From NCBI RefSeq assembly GCF_030815975.1, contig NZ_JAUSXL010000002.1, positions 4,266,501-4,330,500 of the forward strand: a stretch of 64,000 nt of DNA, in the 5' to 3' direction. Origin of the DNA: Variovorax paradoxus. Its GTDB lineage: Bacteria; Pseudomonadota; Gammaproteobacteria; Burkholderiales; Burkholderiaceae_C. Position numbers and translations under genes: made by a program. Of this stretch, positions 42,496 to 54,695 are shown piece after piece. The notes under the pieces were generated by a model. It searched no databases, was not told where the DNA came from, and was given only the letters and a program-made list of their open reading frames with translations. Within the stretch, counting starts at the first letter, position 1; every line of letters begins with the position of its first letter.

Positions 42496-43028
42496 GCGGT
42501 TCGATTCGCACGCTGCGTGAGCAAGCGGGCTTCTCAATGCTCGAAGCCTTAGTGGCCGTCCTCGTGCTCTCGTTCGGCCTGTTCGCGCTGGCCGGCTTCC
42601 ACCTGCGCGTGCTCTCCGACAGCGTGGGAGCAAGCAACCAGAACATCGCTGCGCAACTGGCCGGCGACATGGCCGATCGCATCCGCGCGAACCCGGTGGC
42701 GGGCACCGCATCTGGCAGTCCCTATGTGGCCGGCTGGACGGCGGCGAGCTCCACCGAGCCGACCCCCTCGTGTGCAGGGGCCAGCGCCAATTGCACGGCC
42801 ATTCAGCTGGCGGCCCACGATCTGTGGGGCTGGAAGCGCAGGGTGTCGAGCGCGTTACCGGGCGGAGTGGCCGACGTGCAGAGCAAAACGGGCGTCGGCG
42901 GCTTGCTGTTCGTGCACATCGCTTGGGACGAGCCCGCCGCCATCAACCCGATCACACCGGATTCGGCTTGGAACTGCCCGGCTGGCAAGGTCTGCCAGGA
43001 AGCCATCGTCGCAGTGCCCCAGCCATGA
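42489..43028 (+). CDS. pilV: PilV-type minor pilin
   Basis: A 179-residue prepilin with cleavage site and helix GFSMLEALVAVLVLSFGLFA, Glu5 included, and the PilV feature DMADRIRANP after the helix. I chose the GTG at 42489: it overlaps the fimT stop by seven bases and follows an AGGGGAGAGGG ribosome site, and gives a short leader with an Arg/Glu-Gln run before Gly. An upstream in-frame ATG at 42441 would lie deep inside fimT. Confidence 0.87.
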   Translation: MLSGSIRTLREQAGFSMLEALVAVLVLSFGLFALAGFHLRVLSDSVGASNQNIAAQLAGDMADRIRANPVAGTASGSPYVAGWTAASSTEPTPSCAGASANCTAIQLAAHDLWGWKRRVSSALPGGVADVQSKTGVGGLLFVHIAWDEPAAINPITPDSAWNCPAGKVCQEAIVAVPQP

Positions 43029-43831
43029 AAAAGTCTCTCACGCACTGCCGCCGCCAAGCCGGCTTCACATTGGTCGAAATCCTCGTCGCGCTGATCATCG
43101 GCCTGCTTGTGGTGTTGGCCGCCATTACCAGCGTGCTCGGTACGCGCAGCGCCGTCATGACGGGCGACGATGTCAACGCGCTGCACCAATCGTCGGCGCT
43201 GGCATTCAGGCTGCTGGGCCAGCAGATCCGGCAAGCCGGCTACTTTCCGATCGATGCCACCGGGCCGCTGTACTACTTCGATGTCGGCGCGCAGAAGGAC
43301 ACCAATCTCGCGGGCGAACCAGTTTTCTTCGCGATCAAGGGGCAGGAGTCGGTAGGCCGTTCGGTGAACGACACGCTCAAGGTCGGCTATGCGCCGAATC
43401 CGGATTACTTCAAGGACTGCCTCGGCCAGGACGCCAAGAATTCGGCGGGGGCAGGATACAAGTCCGCCAGTCCCGCGGACGCCAGGAACGTTCGCCTGAT
43501 CACCAGCGAGTTCTCGGTGGTCAACGGCACCCTTCGGTGCAAGGGCAGCGGCAATACCGTGCCGCAGCCGATCATCGACGGCGTCGAGCGCTTCGACGTC
43601 ATGTACGGCATCGGTGCTGCGGAAAGTGAGCGGGTGGTGCGCTACGTGACGGCCGCGAATGTCGGGAGCTTCGATCAGGTTCGCACGGTGCGCGTGTGCC
43701 TGCAGCTCGCGGGCACTTCCAGGAGCAACCCGGGCGGTAGCTACGTCGATTGCGATGGTTCGTCGCGAACCAGCGGCGACGGCAGGCTGCGCCGCGTCTA
43801 CACGGCGGTGTTCGCACTGCGGAATCTATGA
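43025..43831 (+). CDS. pilW: PilW-type minor pilin
   Basis: A 268-residue prepilin: leader MKKSLTHCRRQA, then GFTLVEILVALIIGLLVVL with Glu5. Following ALAFRLLGQQIRQAGYFP is the PilW signature. It has a large C-terminal globular domain with several cysteines. Its ATG overlaps the pilV stop by four bases and its end overlaps pilX by four bases, so translation is coupled. PilW joins PilV, PilX, FimT and PilE at the pilus tip. Confidence 0.92.
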   Translation: MKKSLTHCRRQAGFTLVEILVALIIGLLVVLAAITSVLGTRSAVMTGDDVNALHQSSALAFRLLGQQIRQAGYFPIDATGPLYYFDVGAQKDTNLAGEPVFFAIKGQESVGRSVNDTLKVGYAPNPDYFKDCLGQDAKNSAGAGYKSASPADARNVRLITSEFSVVNGTLRCKGSGNTVPQPIIDGVERFDVMYGIGAAESERVVRYVTAANVGSFDQVRTVRVCLQLAGTSRSNPGGSYVDCDGSSRTSGDGRLRRVYTAVFALRNL

Positions 43832-44535
43832 CCACGCCCATTCTTCGCACACTTCGTGTCGCTTCATCTTCGCTCTGCTTGGGGCAGCGTGGGTTCTCGT
43901 TGTTCATCGTGCTCATCATGCTGCTGCTCTCTGCACTGCTCTCGGTGGGCGGCGCGCAGATGGCCCAACTGCTTGAATCGGTGGCGGGCAACCAGCGCGA
44001 ATACCAGCGTGCCTTCGAGGCCGCCGAAGCTGCGCTGCTGGATGCCGAGCGCGACATCCGGCAACTGGCCTTCGACGCCACGACCCAGGCCTACGTGACG
44101 TGCTCTGCGCTCGTGACCTCGCCTTGCCGCAAGGCCGCGGATGGCCGCGTTTTCCCCGATCGGGATACCGGCGGCTGGGTGACTGCCTATGTGGGCGAGG
44201 GCGCCAACAGCTGCGAGCGTGGCATCTGCTACTTCGCCGGGACCGATTCCGTGAGTGCCGCTTCGGGCAGCGAGGCCTACAGGTTCTGGGCCCGTGCCGC
44301 GTATGCGGACAAGTCCGCCGCCTACGGTCAATTCACGGGCGCGCCGGACGCCGGCAGTCCGGCCTTCGCCAGCGCCAGGTACTGGATCGAGGTGATCGAC
44401 CGCCACCGCAGTGACGAGCCCCTGTACCGGGTCACCGCGCTCTCCACCGGCGCGCGCACCGCGAGCACGGCTGGCGGCACGCGAGTGGTGTTGCAGATGT
44501 CCTTCGACCCGGCCGCGGTCCGGATAGTGAATTGA
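43828..44535 (+). CDS. pilX: PilX-type minor pilin
   Basis: A 235-residue prepilin with helix GFSLFIVLIMLLLSALLSVG after a 21-residue leader. The mature position 5 is isoleucine, not glutamate, so it probably sits at the fibre tip rather than within the shaft. The segment QMAQLLESVAGNQREYQRAFEAAE, here shown as two parts (QMAQLLESVAG and REYQRAFEAAE), is the PilX signature. It overlaps pilW by four bases; the next gene, pilY1, begins within 21 bases of its stop. Confidence 0.9.
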   Translation: MTTPILRTLRVASSSLCLGQRGFSLFIVLIMLLLSALLSVGGAQMAQLLESVAGNQREYQRAFEAAEAALLDAERDIRQLAFDATTQAYVTCSALVTSPCRKAADGRVFPDRDTGGWVTAYVGEGANSCERGICYFAGTDSVSAASGSEAYRFWARAAYADKSAAYGQFTGAPDAGSPAFASARYWIEVIDRHRSDEPLYRVTALSTGARTASTAGGTRVVLQMSFDPAAVRIVN

Positions 44536-44555
44536 GCGTGGCGAGAAAAATAGAT

Positions 44556-46826
44556 ATGAACATCCACAGGTTTTCGAGAAACACCATGTTGTGCGGCCTG
44601 GTGCTCGCGCAGACCGCCGGCCACGCCGCGCAATACCCACTGGCTCAGGCGCCGCGCAACGCTGGGGTCGAGGAGCCGGTGGCCGATATCCCCGGCGACC
44701 GGGTACGCAACTTCTCGCAGGCGATCAACAACAACAGGAGCAGGTGCGTCGGTGCGCAGACCCCCCGCAACGCCTCTGGATCCATCCGGGCGCAGACGCC
44801 GTTCAACACCCGCACCTCGCTGACCTCGATCTCCGCCAGCGGCTCCAGGGTATCGACCGCCACGGCCGCCTACCAGGCCGGCTACGACACGGCCGACTGG
44901 TCGGGCAAGCTGACTGCCACGCCGTTCGGCAGCAATGGCAAGCTGGCCGCCACGCCCGCGTGGTCGGCGCGCGAGCTGCTCGATGCGCGCATGGCAGTCT
45001 CAGGCGCGTACGACGGCAATCGCAAGGTGCTGAGCTTTTCGGGCACCGCCGCGGCAACGGCCACCAGTGCCGCGGCCACCGGTGCCGGCGTGCCGTTCCG
45101 GTGGGCCAACCTGAGCGACGCGCAGAAGGCCGCGCTCAAGGGAAGCACCGGCACCGACACCGCGAGCACCGCGCTCGGCCAGGCAGTGCTCGATTTCCTG
45201 CGCGGCGACCGCAGCAACGAGGGCTCTGCAGGCCTGGGCCTGCGCAAGCGCGGCCACGTGCTGGGCGACATCGTGGGCTCCAGCGTCCGGTACGTGGGGC
45301 AGCCCGGCAGCGGCTTCACCCATGACGGCTACGCCAAATTCGCTTCGACCATCGCCCGCACGCCGATGGCCTACGTCGGTGCCAACGACGGCATGCTGCA
45401 CGCCTTCAATGCCGGCACCGGCCAGGAGGCGTTCGCCTACGTGCCCGAAGGCCTCTACGGCACGGCGGCGGCGCCCCGTCTCAAGAAGCTCAGCGAGAGC
45501 ACCTACTCGCACGGGTACTACGTCGACGGCAGCCCGTTCGTGGCAGACATCTACATGGGTTCGGCCGACGACGCCAAGGCCACCGATACCGAGAAGGCGG
45601 CGCTGTGGAAGTCCTTCCTCGTGGGCACGCTGGGGGCGGGCGGCAAGGGTTACTTCGTGCTCGACGTCACCAAGCCCGAGAACATTGGCGAGTCCGACGC
45701 CGCCGACGTGGCCGGGATCGACACGACCGCGCTCGCCGACGACGATCTGGGCCACCAGTTCCAGCAACCCGCGCTCGATTCCTTTTCCAGGCGCGCGCTG
45801 CAGGTGGCACCGCTCAACAACGGCCGCAGGGCCGTGATCCTGGGCAACGGCTACAACAGCACGAGCGAGAAGGCGATGCTGTGGATCCAGTATCTGGATG
45901 GCGACAAGTCCGTGCTGAAGATCCCCGCGCCCGCCACGCAGGCCGCCGGCACCGGCAACGGGCTGTCGGCGCCGCAGGTGGTGGACAGCAACGGCGACGG
46001 CAGGGTCGATTACGTCTATGCCGGCGATCTGCTCGGCAACCTCTGGAAGTTCGACCTGAGCAGCGCCAAGAGCAGCGACTGGAAGGCCACCCTGGGCTCC
46101 GGCGCCACCGCATCTAGCCTGGACAACACGCCGCTGTTCGCCGCCGGCGCCACGCAGCCGATCACGGCCCCTCCGCTGGTCGCCGACCATCCGCGCGGCG
46201 GCTACATGGTCATGTTCGGCACCGGCCGGCTGTTTGCCTCCGGCGACGAAAGCAGCACGGCCCAGCAGTACCTGTATGGCGTCTGGGACCGCGCCAACGG
46301 CAGCACGGGTACCGCGGCGCTGGCCGACCTGGTGGCACAGACCATCGGCGCCGACACGGTCAAGGAAGGCGACGTCGAATTCCGCACCGCATCGAGCCAC
46401 GGCGTGAGCTACAGCGGTTCGGGCGGCAAGCGCGGCTGGTACCTGCAACTGGGGACCACCGGCGAACGCATCGTCTACCCGGGCGATGCACTGAGCGGCA
46501 GCGCGGGCCTGTTCTCGACCACCATTCCCGGCTCTGCCAGCAATTCGCTCGATTGCGCGCCGGGCACCAGCGACGACGGCTATTCGATGGTGATCGACTT
46601 CTTCAGCGGCGTCGTCCCCGACGGCATCGCCTACAACGGATCCACCAGCGCGGTGGGCAGCTACCTCGGCTTCCGGAATCATTCGGGCCGGGACGACATC
46701 GTCTTTCGGCCGCAGAACGCCGCGGAAAAAGGCAAGCACGTGGTCTGCAATGCGGCCGGCGGCTGCAACGAGACCAAGCTGCCGCAAGCCGTGCGCCGCT
46801 TCGGCTGGCGCAACCTGATCTCGTGA
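44556..46826 (+). CDS. pilY1: short PilY1-type pilus tip protein
   Basis: A 756-residue exported protein with a signal peptide ending near AGHA (residue 24). From about residue 270 it has the PilY1 beta-propeller (GANDGMLHAFNAGTGQEAF, FLVGTLGAGGKGYFVLDV) with a calcium loop DSNGDGRVD at Asp477-Asp485. The von Willebrand A domain that normally precedes the propeller is absent; instead residues 30-85 carry three AQ(A/T)P(R/F)N motifs. It is well below the usual thousand or more residues. TTG 44532 and GTG 44538 are alternative starts; the ATG gives the best signal peptide. Confidence 0.9.
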   Translation: MNIHRFSRNTMLCGLVLAQTAGHAAQYPLAQAPRNAGVEEPVADIPGDRVRNFSQAINNNRSRCVGAQTPRNASGSIRAQTPFNTRTSLTSISASGSRVSTATAAYQAGYDTADWSGKLTATPFGSNGKLAATPAWSARELLDARMAVSGAYDGNRKVLSFSGTAAATATSAAATGAGVPFRWANLSDAQKAALKGSTGTDTASTALGQAVLDFLRGDRSNEGSAGLGLRKRGHVLGDIVGSSVRYVGQPGSGFTHDGYAKFASTIARTPMAYVGANDGMLHAFNAGTGQEAFAYVPEGLYGTAAAPRLKKLSESTYSHGYYVDGSPFVADIYMGSADDAKATDTEKAALWKSFLVGTLGAGGKGYFVLDVTKPENIGESDAADVAGIDTTALADDDLGHQFQQPALDSFSRRALQVAPLNNGRRAVILGNGYNSTSEKAMLWIQYLDGDKSVLKIPAPATQAAGTGNGLSAPQVVDSNGDGRVDYVYAGDLLGNLWKFDLSSAKSSDWKATLGSGATASSLDNTPLFAAGATQPITAPPLVADHPRGGYMVMFGTGRLFASGDESSTAQQYLYGVWDRANGSTGTAALADLVAQTIGADTVKEGDVEFRTASSHGVSYSGSGGKRGWYLQLGTTGERIVYPGDALSGSAGLFSTTIPGSASNSLDCAPGTSDDGYSMVIDFFSGVVPDGIAYNGSTSAVGSYLGFRNHSGRDDIVFRPQNAAEKGKHVVCNAAGGCNETKLPQAVRRFGWRNLIS

Positions 46827-46852
46827 AATTGACGCCGCAGCGGACCCAAGCC

Positions 46853-47317
46853 ATGAACAAATATCCTGAAATGCAGGCCCGCAAAGAGCGGATTCGCCCG
46901 CGCGGCTTCACGCTGGTCGAACTCATGATCGTGACGGCCGTGATCGCCATCCTGGCCGCGATAGCCTACCCGAGCTACACGCGCTACGTGCTGCGGGCCA
47001 AGCGCGCCGATGCCAAGCAGCAGCTGCTGCAGGCGGCGCAATGGAACGAGCGCTACCTGACGGCCAACGGCCAATATCCCCCGGCAACCGTTGCGCTGCC
47101 GGCCGGGCTGAACCAGGCGCCGTCGTCCGGCACGGCGAACTACACCATCAGCTATGCGGCAAGAGACGCAACCAGCTACACGCTGCGGGCCGTGCCGCAG
47201 GGCGCATCGGCCGCCGACGAATGCAGAACGCTCACGGTGGACCAGCAGGGCGTCAAGCTGGCGGCCGGCCAGACCAGCGCTTCGAATGCGCTGGTGCAGG
47301 CCTGCTGGAACCGCTGA
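46853..47317 (+). CDS. pilE: PilE-type type IV pilin-like protein
   Basis: A 154-residue prepilin: leader of 17 residues, then GFTLVELMIVTAVIAILAA with Glu5, and YPSYTRYVLRAKRADAKQQL typical of PilE minor pilins. Two C-terminal cysteines (ADECRTL and QACWNR) would form the D-region disulphide loop. It ends the minor-pilin operon, 26 bases after pilY1, and converges on nrdR with 12 bases between. Its size and place fit the minor PilE rather than the major pilin PilA. Confidence 0.92.
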   Translation: MNKYPEMQARKERIRPRGFTLVELMIVTAVIAILAAIAYPSYTRYVLRAKRADAKQQLLQAAQWNERYLTANGQYPPATVALPAGLNQAPSSGTANYTISYAARDATSYTLRAVPQGASAADECRTLTVDQQGVKLAAGQTSASNALVQACWNR

Positions 47318-47329
47318 GCGCGGGGCTCT

Positions 47330-47773
47330 TCAGATGTCCCGCAGCAGCTGCCGGAACTCGTCCACGTCCTCGAAGCTGCGGTACACCGAGGCAAAGCGCA
47401 CGTAGGCCACCTTGTCGAGCTTCTTGAGCTCGCGCATCACGAGTTCGCCCACCTTGGTCGAATCGATTTCGCGCAGGCCGCTGGCCAGGAGCTTCTGCTC
47501 GATGCGCAGCAGGGCATTGTCGATCTGCTCGATGCTCACTGGCCGCTTGCGCAGCGCGAGCATCATCGAGGCGCGGACCTTGCCCGATTCGAAGTCGGCG
47601 CGGCTGCCGTCCTTCTTGACGACCACCGGAAAGTTGACGTCCGGCCGCTCATAGGTGGTGAAGCGCTTGTCGCAGGCGCTGCACTGGCGGCGCCTGCGCA
47701 CGAAGTCGGCGTCTTCCGAAACGCGGGTCTCGACGACCTGCGTTTCAAGATGACCGCAAAAAGGGCATTTCAT
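47330..47773 (-). CDS. nrdR: transcriptional repressor NrdR
   Basis: A 147-residue repressor of ribonucleotide reductase genes. The N-terminal zinc ribbon has Cys3, Cys6, Cys31 and Cys34; the ATP-cone domain covers residues about 48-138 ([20 protein letters not shown]). Binding of ATP or dATP sets its affinity for NrdR boxes. It follows glyA after 21 bases on the same strand, the common glyA-nrdR pairing. Confidence 0.97.
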   Translation of the reverse strand: MKCPFCGHLETQVVETRVSEDADFVRRRRQCSACDKRFTTYERPDVNFPVVVKKDGSRADFESGKVRASMMLALRKRPVSIEQIDNALLRIEQKLLASGLREIDSTKVGELVMRELKKLDKVAYVRFASVYRSFEDVDEFRQLLRDI

Positions 47774-47794
47774 GCGGTCACGTTTTCTTCGGAA

Positions 47795-49054
47795 TCAGCG
47801 GTAGACCGGGAACCGGCTTGTCAGCGCGTGGACCTTGGCGCGAACCGCATCGATGTTGGCGGCGTCGCGCGGGTTCTCCAGCACATCGGCGATCAGGTTC
47901 GCGGTGATGCGCGCCTCTTCGTCCTTGAAGCCGCGCGTGGTCATGGCGGGGGTGCCGATGCGCACGCCGCTGGTGACCATCGGCTTTTCGGGGTCGTTGG
48001 GAATCGCGTTCTTGTTGATCGTCATGTGGGCGCTGCCCAGCACGGCTTCGGCTTCCTTGCCGGTGATGCCATGTTTCCAGACCGAGCTTTCGCGCAGGTC
48101 CACCAGCATCACGTGGCTTTCGGTGCGCCCGCTCACGATGCGCAGGCCGCGCTCGGTGAGGGTGTCGGCCACGATCCGGGCGTTCTTGACCACCTGCTGC
48201 TGGTAGGCCTTGAACTCGGGCGCCATGGCTTCCTTGAACGCGACGGCCTTGGCGGCGATCACGTGCATCAGCGGGCCGCCCTGCAGACCCGGGAAGATCG
48301 CGCTGTTGATGGCTTTCTCGTGCTGCGACTTCATCAAGATGATGCCACCGCGCGGGCCGCGCAGGCTCTTGTGGGTAGTGGAGGTGACGACGTCGGCATG
48401 CGGCACCGGGTTGGGGTACACGCCCGCGGCCACCAGGCCGGCGTAATGGGCGATGTCGACCATGAAGATCGCGCCCACGTCCTTGGCCACCTTGGCAAAG
48501 CGCTCGAAGTCGATGTGCAGCGAGTAGGCCGAAGCGCCCGCAATGATGAGCTTGGGCATGTGCTCGTGCGCCTTGCGTTCCATCGCGTCGTAGTCGATGG
48601 CTTCGTTGGCGTCCAGGCCGTAGCTCACCACGTTGAACCACTTGCCGCTCATGTTCAGCGGCATGCCATGCGTCAGGTGGCCGCCTTCGGCCAGGCTCAT
48701 GCCCATGATGGTGTCGCCGGGCTTCAGGAAGGCGAGCATCACGGCCTCGTTGGCCGAGGCGCCGCAATGCGGCTGCACGTTGGCGGCATCGGCGCCGAAG
48801 ATCTGCTTGACGCGGTCGATGGCCAGCTGCTCGGCCACGTCGACGTGCTCGCAGCCGCCGTAGTAGCGCTTGCCCGGGTAGCCTTCGGCGTACTTGTTGG
48901 TGAGCTGCGAGCCCTGGGCGGCCATGACGGCCGGCGAGGCGTAGTTTTCGCTCGCGATCAACTCGATGTGGTGTTCCTGGCGCGCGTTTTCGGCCTGGAT
49001 GGCAGCCCAGATTTCGGGATCGGTCTGTTCGACCAGGATATTGCGGTTGTACAT
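47795..49054 (-). CDS. glyA: serine hydroxymethyltransferase
   Basis: A 419-residue PLP enzyme, same length class as E. coli GlyA. The cofactor lysine is Lys229 in [33 protein letters not shown] and [15 protein letters not shown] are also intact. It converts serine and tetrahydrofolate to glycine and methylene-THF. The ATG at 49054 follows an AAGGAC site and gives the usual MYNRNI start; an open extension upstream is not used. It precedes nrdR. Confidence 0.97.
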   Translation of the reverse strand: MYNRNILVEQTDPEIWAAIQAENARQEHHIELIASENYASPAVMAAQGSQLTNKYAEGYPGKRYYGGCEHVDVAEQLAIDRVKQIFGADAANVQPHCGASANEAVMLAFLKPGDTIMGMSLAEGGHLTHGMPLNMSGKWFNVVSYGLDANEAIDYDAMERKAHEHMPKLIIAGASAYSLHIDFERFAKVAKDVGAIFMVDIAHYAGLVAAGVYPNPVPHADVVTSTTHKSLRGPRGGIILMKSQHEKAINSAIFPGLQGGPLMHVIAAKAVAFKEAMAPEFKAYQQQVVKNARIVADTLTERGLRIVSGRTESHVMLVDLRESSVWKHGITGKEAEAVLGSAHMTINKNAIPNDPEKPMVTSGVRIGTPAMTTRGFKDEEARITANLIADVLENPRDAANIDAVRAKVHALTSRFPVYR

Positions 49055-49237
49055 GGCAGTCCTTTGAAGACGAGGTCCTTGTTCTTCAACCAAACAAGGG
49101 CTGCCCAGGCGAACGGCTGAACGCCTGTATGGATGCCAGGCGGCACGCTTCCCAGTGGTATTCCACGTCAGCGCAGGGCACCGTGAGGTGCTGCGCCTAT
49201 CGCCAGTCGCGTACGGGGTGAAGTGTAGCGCAGGGGC

Positions 49238-50089
49238 TCAGGAAACTTCCGAAAGCAGGGCCACTTTCTGGGGGTCTGCCGGCTCGGCGACATGTTGCGG
49301 CTTGGGCGGCACGGCAACGGGAATCGGCTGCGCGCGCACGATGGGCGCCGCGGGCATCGTCGTCGGGGGATTGCGGCCGTTGGCCACCTGCTGCAGCCGT
49401 TCGTGCTCGGCCATCACCTTGCCGGCATAGCCGCCATCGTCCTCGAGCTTGGCGGCGCCCACGTAGTAGCGCAGGCCGCCTTCGAGCGATCCGGCGCGGG
49501 CGATGCATTCCTGCAGCACCTTGACGCCCACGCGCATGTTGGTCACGGGGTCGAAGGCGGTGAGCGTGCCGCCCGCGCTTTCGTACTTGTCACCGTGCAC
49601 GCGCGTCATGACCTGCATCAGGCCCTGGGCGCCCACGTGGCTCTGGGCAAACGGATTGAAGCTCGATTCGACGGCCATGATGGCCAGGATCAGCGTCGGG
49701 TCGAGCTTGGTGCGCTTGCCGAGTTGGTAGGCCTCGGCAACCAGCACGCTCAGCGGTTCGGCCGCCACGCGGTACTTCTTGCTGAGCCAATAAGCCACCG
49801 CGGCCTGCTGCTTGGGCAGGTCGCCGGGGCTCGCGGCCGTGGTGCGCACGATGGCGGTCGGCTCCAGGTCGGTGGCTTCGGGCGCGGGCTTGCGCGACTG
49901 CAGCCAGCCCATGAGCTGTTCCTCGCCGGTCTTGCGCAGGTCAGGCCGCGCCACCAGGGCGAGGGCCGCGAACACGATGGCCAAGCCAACCAGTGCAAAC
50001 CCGTTGTGGGTGATTTCAAAAAAGCCGTCTGCCACATCGGACACAAAGGTCCTCAGCCCGCGGGCTGTGGCATCAAACGCCTTGTTCAT
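49238..50089 (-). CDS. membrane-anchored lytic transglycosylase
   Basis: A 283-residue protein with one N-terminal membrane helix (residues about 30-47) and an SLT-type lysozyme-like domain at residues about 115-235. The catalytic Glu141 is in LAIMAVESSFNPFAQS, followed by GAQGLMQVM. It would cleave the glycan strands of peptidoglycan at the outer face of the inner membrane. The last 45 residues are Pro/Ala-rich. It is a single-gene unit; GGAAGAG precedes its ATG. Confidence 0.92.
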   Translation of the reverse strand: MNKAFDATARGLRTFVSDVADGFFEITHNGFALVGLAIVFAALALVARPDLRKTGEEQLMGWLQSRKPAPEATDLEPTAIVRTTAASPGDLPKQQAAVAYWLSKKYRVAAEPLSVLVAEAYQLGKRTKLDPTLILAIMAVESSFNPFAQSHVGAQGLMQVMTRVHGDKYESAGGTLTAFDPVTNMRVGVKVLQECIARAGSLEGGLRYYVGAAKLEDDGGYAGKVMAEHERLQQVANGRNPPTTMPAAPIVRAQPIPVAVPPKPQHVAEPADPQKVALLSEVS

Positions 50090-50422
50090 CGCTCTTCCTT
50101 TCTGTGCGGCACCTGTTCGCAGCGCCGGTGAGGCGATGGATGAAGGCAGCGGCGCTTGGATTGGTACGAATCAGGCTCCGCGCGTGGAGGTGTAGGGGTG
50201 GGAGCGCGGCGGCCTGATCAAGCCGGGGGAACTCGGCAGCGGATTCAGGTGGCCCCTGCTGGGTCTGAGGCAGCCAGGGGCAGGGCGGATTCTAGCGTGG
50301 CTAAATACCCGGTCAAGTATAAGAGGCTATTCCCTTATGTGATTACATATTTAAACAATACCCTAGGGAAATCCCTTGGGAGAGGGCATTGCAATGCGGC
50401 GTCGGGGCGCCTAATCTGAACA

Positions 50423-50445
50423 CGCCTGAGTTCTCAGGCGGTTTT
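50423..50445 (+). terminator. hairpin plus T tract, possible end of a small RNA
   Basis: A perfect eight-base-pair stem CGCCTGAG/CTCAGGCG with a TT centre (50423-50440), followed by G and four Ts. It has the form of an intrinsic terminator for plus-strand transcription, yet no coding gene ends before it. Confidence 0.5.
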
Positions 50446-50585
50446 CCGAAATCCGGCAGCCCAAGGTGCAAGTCAAGGGCTGGAACGATGGAGGATCCAT
50501 GGCGGCAATCTCTTGCTGCCAGCACGGCAGGAACCATTGACTTCCGGTCGCGCGAAGCGATGGCATGGGTTTTGGGCCCGCCATC

Positions 50586-50632
50586 AAGCCCGGCAATGAG
50601 ACTTTTGGTCGAATTGCCGGGCTTTCTTGTTT
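50586..50632 (+). terminator. strong hairpin with T-rich tail upstream of the DUF748 gene
   Basis: Twelve bases, AAGCCCGGCAAT (50586-50597), pair perfectly with 50613-50624 around a 15-base loop; TCTTGTTT follows. It lies 35 bases before the DUF748 start, so it is either a terminator for an upstream small RNA or a leader structure or attenuator for that gene. Confidence 0.6.
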
Positions 50633-50666
50633 CTGGCTCCCTGCGTCTTTGCGGCACACTCCCGCG

Positions 50667-54506
<3,840 letters not shown>

Positions 54507-54639
54507 CGAACAAGCACTTGGTTTTTCGCGCCGCCCCGCTATATATGTAGCCAACCCGTGCCTGCTTTCGGCAGCCATTTGGCTGCAGTTGCGGCATGGA
54601 ATTCAACCGCCCGCCACAACTGGGTGAAAATGTCGATGT

Positions 54640-54659
54640 GCGCCGGCCTTTGCCGGCGC
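54640..54659. terminator. GC hairpin between DUF748 and DUF349 genes
   Basis: GCGCCGGC (54640-54647) pairs with GCCGGCGC (54652-54659) around CTTT, followed by the pyrimidine-rich CTTCGCTTTCTCTCTT. It probably ends the DUF748 transcript and shows that in-frame ATGs upstream of it (54558, 54630) are not the start of the DUF349 protein. Confidence 0.65.
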
Positions 54660-54695
54660 CTTCGCTTTCTCTCTTCAGACAACGATTTCGCGCAA

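Larger units (their letters stand above)
50090..50666. other. 577-base intergenic region with two hairpin signals; possible small RNA locus
   Basis: No convincing protein gene is seen. The left part contains the promoter of the transglycosylase. A local AT-rich stretch (50290-50370, with GTGATTACATATTTAAACAA) suits a promoter. CGCCTGAG (50423-50430) and CTCAGGCG (50433-50440) form a perfect hairpin followed by GTTTT. AAGCCCGGCAAT (50586-50597) and ATTGCCGGGCTT (50613-50624) form a second, stronger one followed by TCTTGTTT. Both point along the plus strand although no plus-strand gene ends upstream, which suggests one or two unannotated transcripts. Confidence 0.5.

Noticed and set aside
49055..49237. 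Riboswitch (glycine, THF or ZTP) upstream of glyA
   Set aside because: No consensus core of these riboswitches could be recognised in the 183-base spacer.
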